Assembly: GCF_950023065.1 (NCBI RefSeq)
Contig: NC_088681.1
Location: 8,742,001-8,806,000 of the forward strand
Length of the DNA stretch: 64,000 nucleotides
From: Planococcus citri
Taxonomy: Eukaryota > Arthropoda > Insecta > Hemiptera > Pseudococcidae
Reading direction: 5' to 3'
The notes beneath the pieces were generated by a model that did not search any database, was not told where the DNA came from, and was given only the letters and a program-made list of their open reading frames with translations. Below, piece by piece: positions 11,850-22,784 of this stretch (positions are counted from its first letter, which is position 1; every line of letters starts with the position of its first letter). The translations under genes and the position numbers were made by a program.

Positions 11850-12819
11850 TAATTTTCCATCCGCGGCATCTCACAGTATAATAAGCAATTAGACAATTAC
11901 ACGCGATTGATTCGCATCCAAGGAAACGATTAAATAACAATGTAGTCTGCGTTTGTCACCTCAACAGCGATGACTGCATTGTTGGAAAAAATTTCTCTTT
12001 CTGTATCTATCTATATAAGAGTACCTATAATTTGTCGCAGATAGATAATTACGAGTACCTTAGGTGATGTATAAAGGTGGAAAAATTATGGTATTCGTAT
12101 AATTGTTTGGTGGCGAGAATAGAACCGCCACTGTTGCTGCTGCGGTGTTGCATTTTTTATATTTTATTAATTGGTGTAGTAGGTCTACCGGCAGTGGTAT
12201 TCTTTTACTCTGCAGCTTCAATTCTCGATCATTAAAATTAACTTATAGATAGATTGTAAGTCTTTGGACCAATTTATGTATCCGATTCGACCTAATGTTC
12301 TCGCTGTGTGTAAAACTATTTTAAATTTAAATGTTTTTACTTATGAAAATTCTCTCAATTATTTTCATTAATGTTGAAATGCTTTTCCATATACCTACTT
12401 GAGTGTTCTATTTCCCTAAATTTTCTCTCTTTAATGATATTTTTAAATAGGTAAGAGGAATTAAAATCGAAAACAGTTTCAATTTTTTTTTTCAACTTTT
12501 TTAATATGACAGGAAAAAGAAATTAGAGGAACAATATTATGCTGATTTTACTTTTTGAAAGCCAAACTTGGCGATAAATGATTTCTTTTATGGTCCTCTA
12601 ATTAAAATTATGACCCTAATTTAAAAAAATTTATATGTTTCATATTTACCAATTATGTTATCATTCTTGAGTTTTTGTTTTAGTTTTATTATGATTAAGT
12701 AACTAAGTATCTATTTATATATTGCCTACCTAACCTACTTTTACCTGCATATTTTAATTACCTATTTTTTTTTTTTTGGTTTTCATTTGTTGTGTGTTGG
12801 ACATTTGTTTCCTTCTTGA

Positions 12820-12844
12820 AATAAACTTTACTTGCGCAATAAAA
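12820..12844 (+). terminator. Candidate poly(A) signals of the cyclase gene
   Basis: Two AATAAA hexamers at 12,820-12,825 and 12,839-12,844, about 1 kb after the stop, follow a stretch of non-repetitive AT-rich 3' UTR-like sequence. Earlier ATTAAA-like variants exist, so the true site is uncertain. Confidence 0.4.
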
Positions 12845-13589
12845 TTATTTCAATTTTCACCGAGGATCAAGAAATCAAAAAAATGTAGTTAAGTCTTTCA
12901 AGTATGCGATGCAGATGAAGGTTCCCAAAATAGAGTCTTTCCATGCTAATTTTACAAGAAAAAAAAATAAACGTCGTCTAATCAATTTTTTAAAAAATTT
13001 TTTGCAACATATATTCAGAAAAAGAACACATTTTTTTCAGAAAAACCAAATCCCAAAAAATATTTTTTATGAGGGGATCTGTTCAATATTTTTGACCCTG
13101 AAATGAAAAAATTTGTGTGAAGATAAACATCAGAGAATTTTTTTGACCCTACGAGGACCTCTTTTGAAAAGAAATCATGTCCAAAAATTAGTTACCTACT
13201 TATTTTAAAACGTGTCAATTTACCAAATCCAGAATTTTTAGGCAAATAATTGAAATAAATAGATCAAATTTCAGGTATGAAGATCATAAGGATCAAGTGA
13301 AAAAGGAAGATTGATAAGTCTCTAAAATTTTGAAAATCAGAATTTCAATAATTTGAAACATTTTTGTTAGACTTTGATTCAAAACCAGCTAATTTGCACG
13401 AAACATCAATCTTGGAAAATGCTTGATCTCCCTTGAGCTGATTTGGAGGGTGAAGCGTACATAATTTACCTATATTATCTAAATTTAAAAAAAAAAACAA
13501 GAACATCAAAAAATCTAGAAAATTTAAATTACTTGAAACTGCAAAAAAAAACAATTTGAAAATATAAAAAAATGCAGTTAAAATCTAAT

Positions 13590-14260
13590 ATTGAAATTTG
13601 ATTGAGAAAATGAAAATTTCAGCAAAAATAGAAAACCAGGGTTTTTGGCAATTCATAACAAAAGAAATGATATCCTTTTTCCAAATTTTTGTCAGAAAAA
13701 TGAGACTATTTTACAACTTTTTGTATTGTGACAAAACTCCCAGGCAATTTTCGACATAGAAGTGAAATTTTTTTTGCAATTTCTGACAAAAAAAACGAAA
13801 TGGAAACTTTCAGCAAAAAAGTGACGTTTTTGACAATTTTGGAAATTTTTAGGCAAAAAAGCAAGATTTTTCAACAATTGGGTAAAAAACGAGAATTTTT
13901 GTCAATTCTTAGAAAAAAAGACTCGTTGAAAATTACACTACCAGAAAATTGATATAACTACTTTAATTTTTTGCAATTTACTGATATGCTGAAAAATTGA
14001 GTCTTTTTTGCAACTCTTCTCGTTGAAAATGATTTTTATTTCTACAAAATGATGACAAAAAGTGAGACTTTGATAATTCTAGCAAAACAATAAGCAAGAT
14101 TTTTTTGACAATTTTGCCAGTAAAGCGAGCCTTTGGTCAACTTTTAGAAGTTTCGGAGAAAAAAGTGAAACATTTGGAATTTTTTGCAAACAAGAGATAA
14201 TTTTTAGCAACTTTTGGCAATAAACAGCATTTCTTGGCAACTTTGGCAGTGTATGAGGAG
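13590..14260. repeat. Second block of the GGCAAAAA-type repeat
   Basis: Same degenerate units as at 8.4-11.1 kb (GACAATTTT.GCAAAAAAG), same orientation, now downstream of the cyclase gene. Confidence 0.75.
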
Positions 14261-16389
14261 GAGTTGAAAAGTCAGAACCCCCAAAAGAAACATCTAGGTC
14301 ACCCCCCCCCTCGGTGAACATTCCAAATTTAAGCAGCCCAGGTCAATTTGGGGGGAGGGGGCGTAAAAAATGATTTATTCAAGGTCAAAAAAACACGAAA
14401 AAACCGAGTTTTCTCCTCCAAATTGCTCTAGGAAGCTTTTTAATTTCCTATCGATTCGTATTTAATTTTCCTTTTTTGGTCTTTTTCACCTTTTTGTACT
14501 TCCTCCCAAAAATTTAGACATCCGCGAATATTGACCCGCGGTCGTCCCCACTCAAACCACCACCAATGAGTCTCAATATAGTTAAAATTATTCTTCAAAG
14601 TTCAAATCTCAATAATATTCAAGTTTTGGGATTAAAAAACCAGCAGGACCATAATTTAAAAATATCAAAAAAATTTCCTATGCAATTCAAAAAACCTTTG
14701 TTCCCAGCGAAAAAAATCAATTTTTTTTGGAATTTGGCCTCGTCCAACAATTTGATTTAGGGCCCCAATCTTTTGACTCGTGTTTTTGCTTCGTCATACA
14801 ACTTTCTTTTCAAAAAAAAAAAAATGTTTGATCTACTGGTATAATTCAATATTCTGCTCAATTGTTGAGCTGAAAATGTTTAAAGCTCAGATCAGCAGTT
14901 TCAAAAATTGCATGAAACTGCCCAATATGGTTGAAATCGTCTCGAGTTCAAGAATTCAACCGCCTCCTCCTTCGTACCTTATTTTCATCAGCTACTATAC
15001 GATAAGTGCAGGTTCAGGGTAGAAAAACATGCACTTTCTATCTGTTTCAAATATTTTCTTCCTTTGAAAATATTGTTTAAAAATTTCCTTATTCCCCCCT
15101 CCCTTTCCCCTCAATTTTATCCGATACCAAATTCAAATCAATTATAGAATAGTTTTTTCTTTTATTTTTAAAAATTTCAATTTTTGAATCATTTTGAAAT
15201 TTTGTAAAACTCGATGTGATGGGAAGCATTTTGAAAAAAAAAACATGAGCAGAGTTGCCAGATTGAAGCAATTTTTTCATTTTTTTAACTTCCAGAAAAG
15301 TTATTTCTCGCCCTTAGGTAGACCGGTACATTTGCGTCAACCTGTACAGGTACATTTCGCCATAATCATGATTCTACTTACCTATTTTAAATCCTCAAAT
15401 TCTCAGAACTATCAATCTGAAACAGCCCAAAAAATCAACACTGCTTATTCCACAAAGTCATCCACTGCTCAAAAAAAATCAGTAATACATCCGAAAAAAA
15501 AAATCAATTCGATTATACAAATTCTCTAAATACATCTTAGTCCAGCTTCCTAGAACCGAGCCAACGTAAGCATTACGTACTTAATTCCAGACACAGAGGA
15601 TAATTCGCGAGACCAATCAACTATTACGAAATATTACCCAAGACTGCGGCTATTATGGCACGTGAGGTAGGAAGAACGACTATGCTATGGTACTCAACGA
15701 CGAAGGAAAAAAAAGGGAAAAGAACCAAGAACGCGAACGCATCACCAAATATTTACAAAATTTTTATCAATTAACGAAATCAATGAGCCATGCCAGTCGG
15801 TAGGTACCCAGGTATCTTTATCATCGTGATGATATCGACGATAACATTTAACCATAAAAATCTCCAATCTTTGACTACTTTCCATCATCTCAGCAATCAA
15901 ATATCACTGACCTCGCTAACACCATTGGCAACTACGGCCAACAGTAATACGATTAGTAACATAAAATAACTCGCGAAGTGAAGGTACCAGTAGAATCGAA
16001 CCTGTAGTGGGCTGTAGGTATTTCGATGATCAAATTATTCGTCGATGAGGCACAGAGTGCAAACAGCAGGCAGACGTGATACGCCAATTATTTGAAACAT
16101 TATCTTTCTCTGTAAGTAGTTAGTATTATGAGATTACAGACGAACAAACTATCAAATTAATTGATACGCTTGATTTCGTAAGACTATGGATGGATTAGTC
16201 CAAGTTGAATAATGATCAAAGTATTTTTCCATGGGTAAAAGTTTGGCATACCTACGCCAAAAAGAATCATTCAAACTCCCCCCTTCCTTCCGATCATATA
16301 GAAAAAAAAATTCTCAAAAAGGGACACCCTAACGAATTGAAAATCAAATTAAATCGGCGCAATATTCAAAATAATTTAGTCGGAGGGTC
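14261..16389. other. No gene seen; mixed AT-rich and unique sequence
   Basis: C-runs at 14,300, poly-A runs, then from about 15,540 to 16,180 a more complex, less AT-rich stretch that is not obviously repeated in the window. No open frame here resembles a known protein and no convincing promoter is seen. Confidence 0.5.
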
Positions 16390-18185
16390 TGCATAAGGAT
16401 CTATTGTATTCCCTCCCTCCCGTTGATCCTTTGGGACGACTTTTTTCTTAAATGGGGTAGTCGTAAGGAACACTTTTAGCCCTTACCCTAAAAAAAATGG
16501 CTCCACTTACAAAATGGATGGCGGCCATTTTGATTGCCAGCTGGTCAGCTGAAATCGCAAATTTTGCACTCCAACATAGGACTTCGACTAAATTTTTCAA
16601 ACCGTACAAAAGTAGATCGGAAGATCAGGCAAACATTTATCACATGTCACAATTTCAAGTGCTAAAGTGCCTTTTTAGATTTTTGGTGAATTTTTGAAAA
16701 TCAAATTTAGGCCAAAAATGAGGGAAAAAATCAAAATTTTACCAAATTGGCCTGGAAAGCTGAAATTTGGAATATATCCTATTTTTGACCTGCCAAATCG
16801 ATTAAAAACTTTTTCAATCCGTTTTGAGCAGTTCTGGAGCCTCCAGCAGATTTTTGAAACTCGAAATTCCTACAAAATTTCATCAAATGGAGTTGAAAAG
16901 ACGAAATTCATTCTGTAAACTAATTTCAATACGCTACTAACAATAAGTCGACTGCAGGTGGATTTAAAGTCGTTTTGGAGTCTCCAGCGACTTTTTGAAA
17001 ATTACTGGAGCCTCCAGTAGATTTCTGAAACTTGAAATTTTCACAAAATTTCATCAAATGGAGATGGAAAACCGAAATCTACTCTGCAGTCCAATTTTAG
17101 CTCTCTCTGAAGACAACTTTGATTGGGTTGAAGTCATTTGGAGCCTCCAGTAACTTTTTGAAAATTCCTGGAGTCTCTAGCGGATTTTTTAAACTTGAAT
17201 TTCCACAACATTTCATCAAACGCAGTTGAGAGGCCGAGCTTTATTCTGCAAACTAATTTTAATATGTTATGAAGACAACTGCATGTGGATTTTAAGTAGT
17301 TTTGGAGTCTCCAGCGACTTTTCGAGAATTACTGGAACCTCCAGTAGATTTTTGAAACTTTATATTTCAAAAAATTACATCAAATGGAGTTGGAAAGCTG
17401 AAATTTGCTCTCCACAGTATGTTCTAGAGTCAATTCGGACAGATTTTGTGGCATTTTTTTAAAAACTGAATTTTCCAAAAAGGCGCAGGAGGCTCCAAGA
17501 TGACTTGAACCCACCTGAAGTCGTCTACAGAGAGTGCTAAAATTGGAGTGCAGAGTAAATTTCGACTTTCCATCTCCATTTGATGAAATTTTTACAGTTT
17601 CAAAAATCTACTGGAGGCTCCAGTAATTTTCAAAAAGTAGCTGGAGGCTCCAAAACGACTTAAAATCCACCTGCAGTCGACTTAGTAGCGTGTTGAAATT
17701 AGTTTGCAGATCGAATTTCGGATTTCCAACTCCATTTGATGAAATTTTGTGGGAATTTCGAGTTTGAAAAATCTGCTGGAGCCTCCAGAACTGCTCAAAA
17801 CGATTTTAAACAGTTTCCCATCGATTTAGCAGGTTGAAAATAGGGTGTATCCCAAATTTCAGATTTCCAGGTCAATATGGTAAAATTTTGATTTTTCCCC
17901 TAATTTTTGGTCTAAATTTGATTTTCAAAATTCACTAAAAATCTAAAAAGGCACTTTAGCACTTGAAATTTTGACGGGTGATAAATTTTTTGTCTAATCT
18001 TTCAATCTCCTTTCGTACGAGTTAATAAATTTCGTGCAAGTTCTATTCAAAATGGCCGCCATTTTGTAAGAGGGCCACTTTTTTGAGAACTCAAGGGCTA
18101 GAAATGTTCCTTAAGACTCCCCCTACCTATAAGAATATTGTTGTTCCGGAGGATCGAGGCGGGAGGTGAAATAGATCCTTATGCA
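16390..18185. mobile_element. 1.8-kb fold-back element with long inverted arms
   Basis: The termini TGCATAAGGATCTATT (16390-16405) and AATAGATCCTTATGCA (18170-18185) are exact reverse complements. Moving inward, matching inverted segments continue: AAATGGATGGCGGCCATTTT near 16,515 against AAATGGCCGCCATTTTG near 18,050, and the GAGCCTCCAGCAGATTTTTG tract near 16,840 against its complement near 17,775. The arms run about 16390-17160 and 17490-18185. The middle holds extra tandem copies of a ~170-bp unit carrying TGGAGYCTCCAG. No transposase frame is present, so it is non-autonomous. Related fragments occur near 0.6, 27.7, 34.5-35.2, 38.3 and 43.4 kb. Confidence 0.85.
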
Positions 18186-18208
18186 CCCCCACCCCCACCC
18201 CATAATGA

Positions 18209-19123
18209 ATTGAGGAGCTTGGAATCAAAACTCACTTTTGACACCAAAAATCGATATGCGTTTTTTTGCGGATTCGGATACTTCTTTAATTTCTCTATCA
18301 CCCTACAGAATCCATTTTTCCAAATTTGGCCCCAGTTCTTCACAATTTTGTGTTAAAAAGTGCCCTTGGAGTCAAAACTTGACTCCAAGCAATAAAAAAA
18401 TTTGTATTTTCAAGGTCGCATGGCAGTCTACAAAGCCAAAATGATTCAATTGCAACTTCGGAAGCATTTTCTGATAGTGAAAATAGCGAAAATGGTAGTT
18501 TTGAATTTGGAAGTTATGCAACTGAGGAGGTAAAAAATTGGATGTATTGAGTGCTCAAAACGTTTAAAGCTCTCTAGAGGCGGAACAAAATACTCTACAG
18601 AAAAATGAAGTGGAGGAAAATTGTAGAGAATTAAATTTCCAATCGACATAATGTCGTTAGTTTTTTTCTAGGGTGCTTAGTTTTCGATATATTTGCAAAA
18701 GAAAGTATAATTTTTGGAAAAATTCAGCGCTCAAAACTTTTAAAGCTGTCTGGAGACGGAACGAAGCATTCTACGGAAAAATTAAGTCGAGGAAAATTGT
18801 AGAGAATTAAATTTCCAATCGACATAATGGCGTTAGTTTTCTTCTAGGAGGCTTTTTTTTCGATATATTTGCAAAAGAAAGTAAAATTACCCCACCTTGG
18901 AATCAAAACTCACTTTTGCCAAACTTGAAAGCCATACTGCAACGATATGGCAACTTGAAAAAAAAAATGTTTCTCATGGAATCCTATTTAGTAGTCTTAC
19001 TCAAGAGCTCGACACACTTTGCGACGTTTTTTTCATCAACGCACTAGGCGAAATCAGTTATTGTCGATTTTCTCGAAACTTTGTCCGATGGCAAAAGTGA
19101 GTTTTGATTCCAAGCTCCTCAAT
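18209..19123. mobile_element. 0.9-kb non-autonomous DNA element with 32-bp perfect TIRs
   Basis: The left end (18209-18240) begins ATTGAGGAGCTTGGAATC and the right end (19092-19123) is its exact 32-base reverse complement. AATT stands at both boundaries and may be part of the target duplication. The inside has an internal copy of the TIR word near 18,896 and a direct duplication: units starting at 18,552 and 18,729 share GAATTAAATTTCCAATCGAC and flanking sequence. No transposase is encoded. Confidence 0.85.
18552..18893. repeat. Two ~177-bp direct repeats inside the TIR element
   Basis: Both units contain GCTCAAAACNTTTAAAGCT, GGAAAATTGTAGAGAATTAA and CGATATATTTGCAAAAGAAA in the same order. 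A related, inverted fragment lies near 23,340-23,385. Confidence 0.8.
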
Positions 19124-21251
19124 TGGTACCTTAATACATACATAGAAATTATTAATTATGTTTGAATAAAATAAATATAAAATTTAATCGAATTAAATTG
19201 AAGTAAATAAAAAATAGAACCATCCTATTCCTAAATTTCATAATAAATCCGAATTGGAAAAAAAAAAACTAGTTCAAATCAAGAGTTCATAACCTCAGAT
19301 ATGTATTTGTTCTTCTCTCTCGTTAATTCTATTCTCAAAAAGTTTTACGAGTGCACAACTTACCTCTCTAATTCCATTTTGTCACATTTAATCGTAAAAT
19401 AGGATTTCTAAGCGCACATTTTCTTAAAATCTGTTTGCTTAATATGACCTAAATTTCAAGTCATGTTATCAAATTTACAATAAAATGATTTCGTTTTAGG
19501 TAAAAAATAATGATAAATACCATAAAAATTGGTTTCTCTTTCATTGCAAATGACATCTGACTCGTGAACGTTGTTGATTTACTTAGCATCGAGTTCATTC
19601 TCTTACCTTAATATGCACGCCAAAGTGAACCGAAAAAAGACACTTATTTTTTGGCATGCGATGACGAGAGGGTAAGTGTAAGTAAATTGTAAAAGTACTG
19701 TCATTTATTTCAATGTATTACTTATACTCGCTGATGACTGATGATGGGTAAACCAGTTTATCACGTTAACGGATTACGGTGGCGTAAATAATCTTAAATG
19801 GATGGTAGAGAGAGACATACGCGAGTATATAATATAAGTACTTGGCACATGTGTATGAAGCGAAAAGCCAATGAAAAGAGCAAGAGGGGCGGCTGAAAGA
19901 AAGAAAGAGACGTATTGCTCAATGAAAGCATATATAATTTCGACCATAAGACATTGTTGCGAGATACCATAAATATATTATGCATAATCGGCTTATGCGG
20001 AGGTATTGGTATAGAGTATGGTACAGCTCACCGAGGCAGAGACACCTTCTCGATCATTTCCTGCTTCTTGGGAAGTTTTTACGACTCGGTGAGAAAATCC
20101 TACCTAAGATTATGTTAGATTTGCTGCAAAGTACACACGACGACGTTTAGTTGTAGTTTTCTAAAAAGGCAATCGAGCTAAAGGTAAATACTACATAAGC
20201 GTCGGTATATACCAGGAATCGATATCCTGTAGTAAAAAATTGGAACCGAAACAAATTTGCTTTTACGATGAGATTATTTTTTTCTCGTATTATTTCTGAT
20301 TTAGGTACACTGAAAATATCGCGAGTAGTTTGTGTGCTGCTTTGCCGGAGATGCATTTTTATATGTATCGAAGGAACTAATTTTGTACTCTCTGGATATA
20401 TAAGAAGCTATTTTCATAACCTATAAAACTTTTTTTCTTTAGCACGTAAGTACATATACGACGTGTGTAATTTAACCAGAGAGATTTCAGCATCGGTGTT
20501 ATAAAAATTGCCCCTTTAAACAGCTGCTTTTTGTTTGTGTTTTGAAGTTTTGATTCGATTTTCCCTCCTATAAGTCCTAAATAAGGCCTATGAGATCGTT
20601 CACTGGATAATTTTACTACACGAGTGAAAGCTCGACGCTCTCTACCAATGAGAAAGTGTGCAATTTCAAGCTCTCTTTGCTCTTCGTCGATCCCCCATCG
20701 GAGAAATTTTAACTCGCGGGGTTAATTTGATTGCCTCTCGACCTTATAAATTTTAATGCAAATGTGTATAATTCGAAAACTTTTTATCGACTAATCTCAA
20801 ATGGCATGTAACGCTTTGCGAACTTTTCCAAAAGGATTTAAATTACCTAAACTTACGTTAGATACGGTATGGTATGCAATGTGCTAAAATGATTTATCAT
20901 TTTTATTCTTCGCCGGTATAAATTATTGTACGAAATGCTGTACCACAGGTGCCACAAAACTAGAAAAGTGGATTTTACTACTATGGTTTTATTAATAGTA
21001 TTTTCTTTTCTGGTTAAGGTAAGGGTACCTCCCTTACGAGTTATGAAAGGTCTTGAATTAAATTAATCAAAAGTTAAATTCGGAAATTTTTCACGTTCGT
21101 GCGATTTTAAATTTATCAGGATTCTATATGCTTATTGATTTTCAAGACAGGGAACTTGGCGTTTACTTGAATGAATACTGAATTTAGAAATGTGTTTCCC
21201 AATTTGACAATTAGTTCATATTTTTTTTGAGAGAGAGAGTGATAAAATATA
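19124..21251. other. AT-rich sequence, no gene seen
   Basis: Apparently non-repetitive in this window. Short open frames lack any recognisable domain. GA/CT-rich words are frequent around 19.8-20.1 kb. Confidence 0.5.
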
Positions 21252-21419
21252 TTAGAATAATGGAGATCCAGTAGGTATAAAAATATCACAAAGTCATCGG
21301 AACTTTTTAATTGACTTCGCAAAAACGTAAAAGATCTTATTAATTTGAGAATTACCTGTAATTACAACGGAAAATATAAATACAGATAATGACTCAATTT
21401 TTACATAATTTTCAACACT
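21252..21419 (+). repeat. Left copy of ~165-bp direct repeat pair
   Basis: Shares with 25,677-25,852 the words CTGTAATTACAACGGAAAAT, GATCTTATTAATT and CTTTTTAATT in the same order and spacing. The pair brackets about 4.3 kb containing a copia fragment, a minisatellite and a MITE. Confidence 0.8.
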
Positions 21420-21489
21420 GTCCCTAATTCAAGAACTAATTAACAGCAGTAATACTGCTCTGTACAAACATGAAGAATGTCAATCGTGT

Positions 21490-21870
21490 TTTCTCAAATT
21501 TGGTCAATTTTAAAGATGCTTCACTAGCGGCAATCAGTTCCGATTAGCAACTCAAATCAGCTACATTGATCCACAATATCGCTGCATCAGCATTGTATTT
21601 GATGTATATAAGTACACCAGTTGTCGAGTGAAATGTACTCAGACATCCGGAGAAATCAGCATAGCTGGAACATTTCAGCTATCTATTAGACAGCCGATGT
21701 CTTTAATGGTTGAATTCTTCAGAGATCTTGATAACACGCCAGCTGCGTTGATGATTGTGTCTCTGGCAAAGTACAGCAGCTCTTCTACTGCTGATCAATG
21801 ATTGATAGGAAACATCAGACGTATCGATGCCTGATAGCTTTCCCCCAAGGTCTAGAACATAGATTCATTG
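21490..21870 (-). pseudogene. Ty1/copia polymerase remnant (RNase H region)
   Basis: On the minus strand the reading YADFSGCLSTFHSTTGVLIY, then AAILWINVADL and (after one in-frame stop) SELIAASEA follows the RNase H signature of Ty1/copia retrotransposons: Y.D.D.AG....STTG, then ESELIAASEA-like. Upstream, the readable part matches the RT tail only loosely. Stops and shifts make it non-functional. No LTR is visible beside it. Confidence 0.7.
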
Positions 21871-22061
21871 CGTTGTTAGCGGTTATGGATTTCTTCGAGG
21901 TATCCATAACATTTTTCCATTTGGAACAATGTTGCCTTCAAACAGCTGTGTACAAATTTGGTTAAGCTTCAAATTCAGCCAAGTAAATCTCAATTTCGAC
22001 GCAATTGGCAACGTCGTTGATGTCCCGAGATTTCAAACAATTATGGTTGTGTAATAATCAC

Positions 22062-22718
22062 CCCAGTTGGGTGAAAATCTGCTCTTTTGCGACATAAAAA
22101 CGTGGGTAGGAGATTTAACACTTTACGCCAATGCTTTTTCTGTCCATTAATCGGCGCGTATTTTATTTACGCGTAAAAATCTGCCATTGATCAATATTCT
22201 TGAAAAAATTTTTGGCATCAGCGGGGATCGAACTCAAGTCCCTGGATCTGTGAGCGGAATCCTTACTACCTACACCAGCAGAGCACTTCATAGAAGTGAC
22301 TAAAGATTTATATACTAAGCTGAAACACACGCGCTAAATACCACATTTACGCGCGTTTTTCAGCAAATATGCGAATAAATACGGTATGAAATATTTGCGT
22401 AGCGTATTTTTGTGGCTGTTTTTTTCAATGTGCAAAAACCAGCCACATAATTAGAGCGTAGCGGCTTTATGTGATAAAAATACTCTACGAAATATTCTTG
22501 TGGCGTGTTAATCAGCAGAAATTTTTTTCTGCTGTGCAGAAAATATGACAACCTAAAAAGTCGCTTCAAATTACACCCGTGAATTGAAGCGCGATTTTGA
22601 AAACTGTAAGATCTGCTGGATGGCAGCAGTTTAAAGTCGCGTTGAAGTATAAAACGCCAATTAAACTGCTCTTTACCGCGTATTTATTGGCAGAAGGGCA
22701 GATTTTCACCCAACTGGG
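22062..22718. mobile_element. Candidate small element with ~20-bp inverted ends
   Basis: CCCAGTTGGGTGAAAATCTG at 22062-22081 is matched exactly by its reverse complement near 22,699-22,718, with a few more matching bases inward. The interior is not clearly symmetrical and encloses a tRNA-like stretch. The target duplication was not resolved. Confidence 0.5.
22214..22292 (-). repeat. tRNA-like sequence (SINE head or tRNA pseudogene)
   Basis: On the minus strand a GTTCGATCCCC box (B-box-like) follows a GCTCTGCTGGTGTAGGTAG stretch (A-box-like) at about the spacing of a Pol III type 2 promoter. No clean acceptor stem is seen, so it is a decayed tRNA or tRNA-derived SINE rather than a working tRNA gene. 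Confidence 0.4.
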
Positions 22719-22784
22719 ACCATTGTCAAGTCTGTATTGCTCACAGAATCGTCTTGACTATCGTTGTTGGAGATCGTTGAAAAG

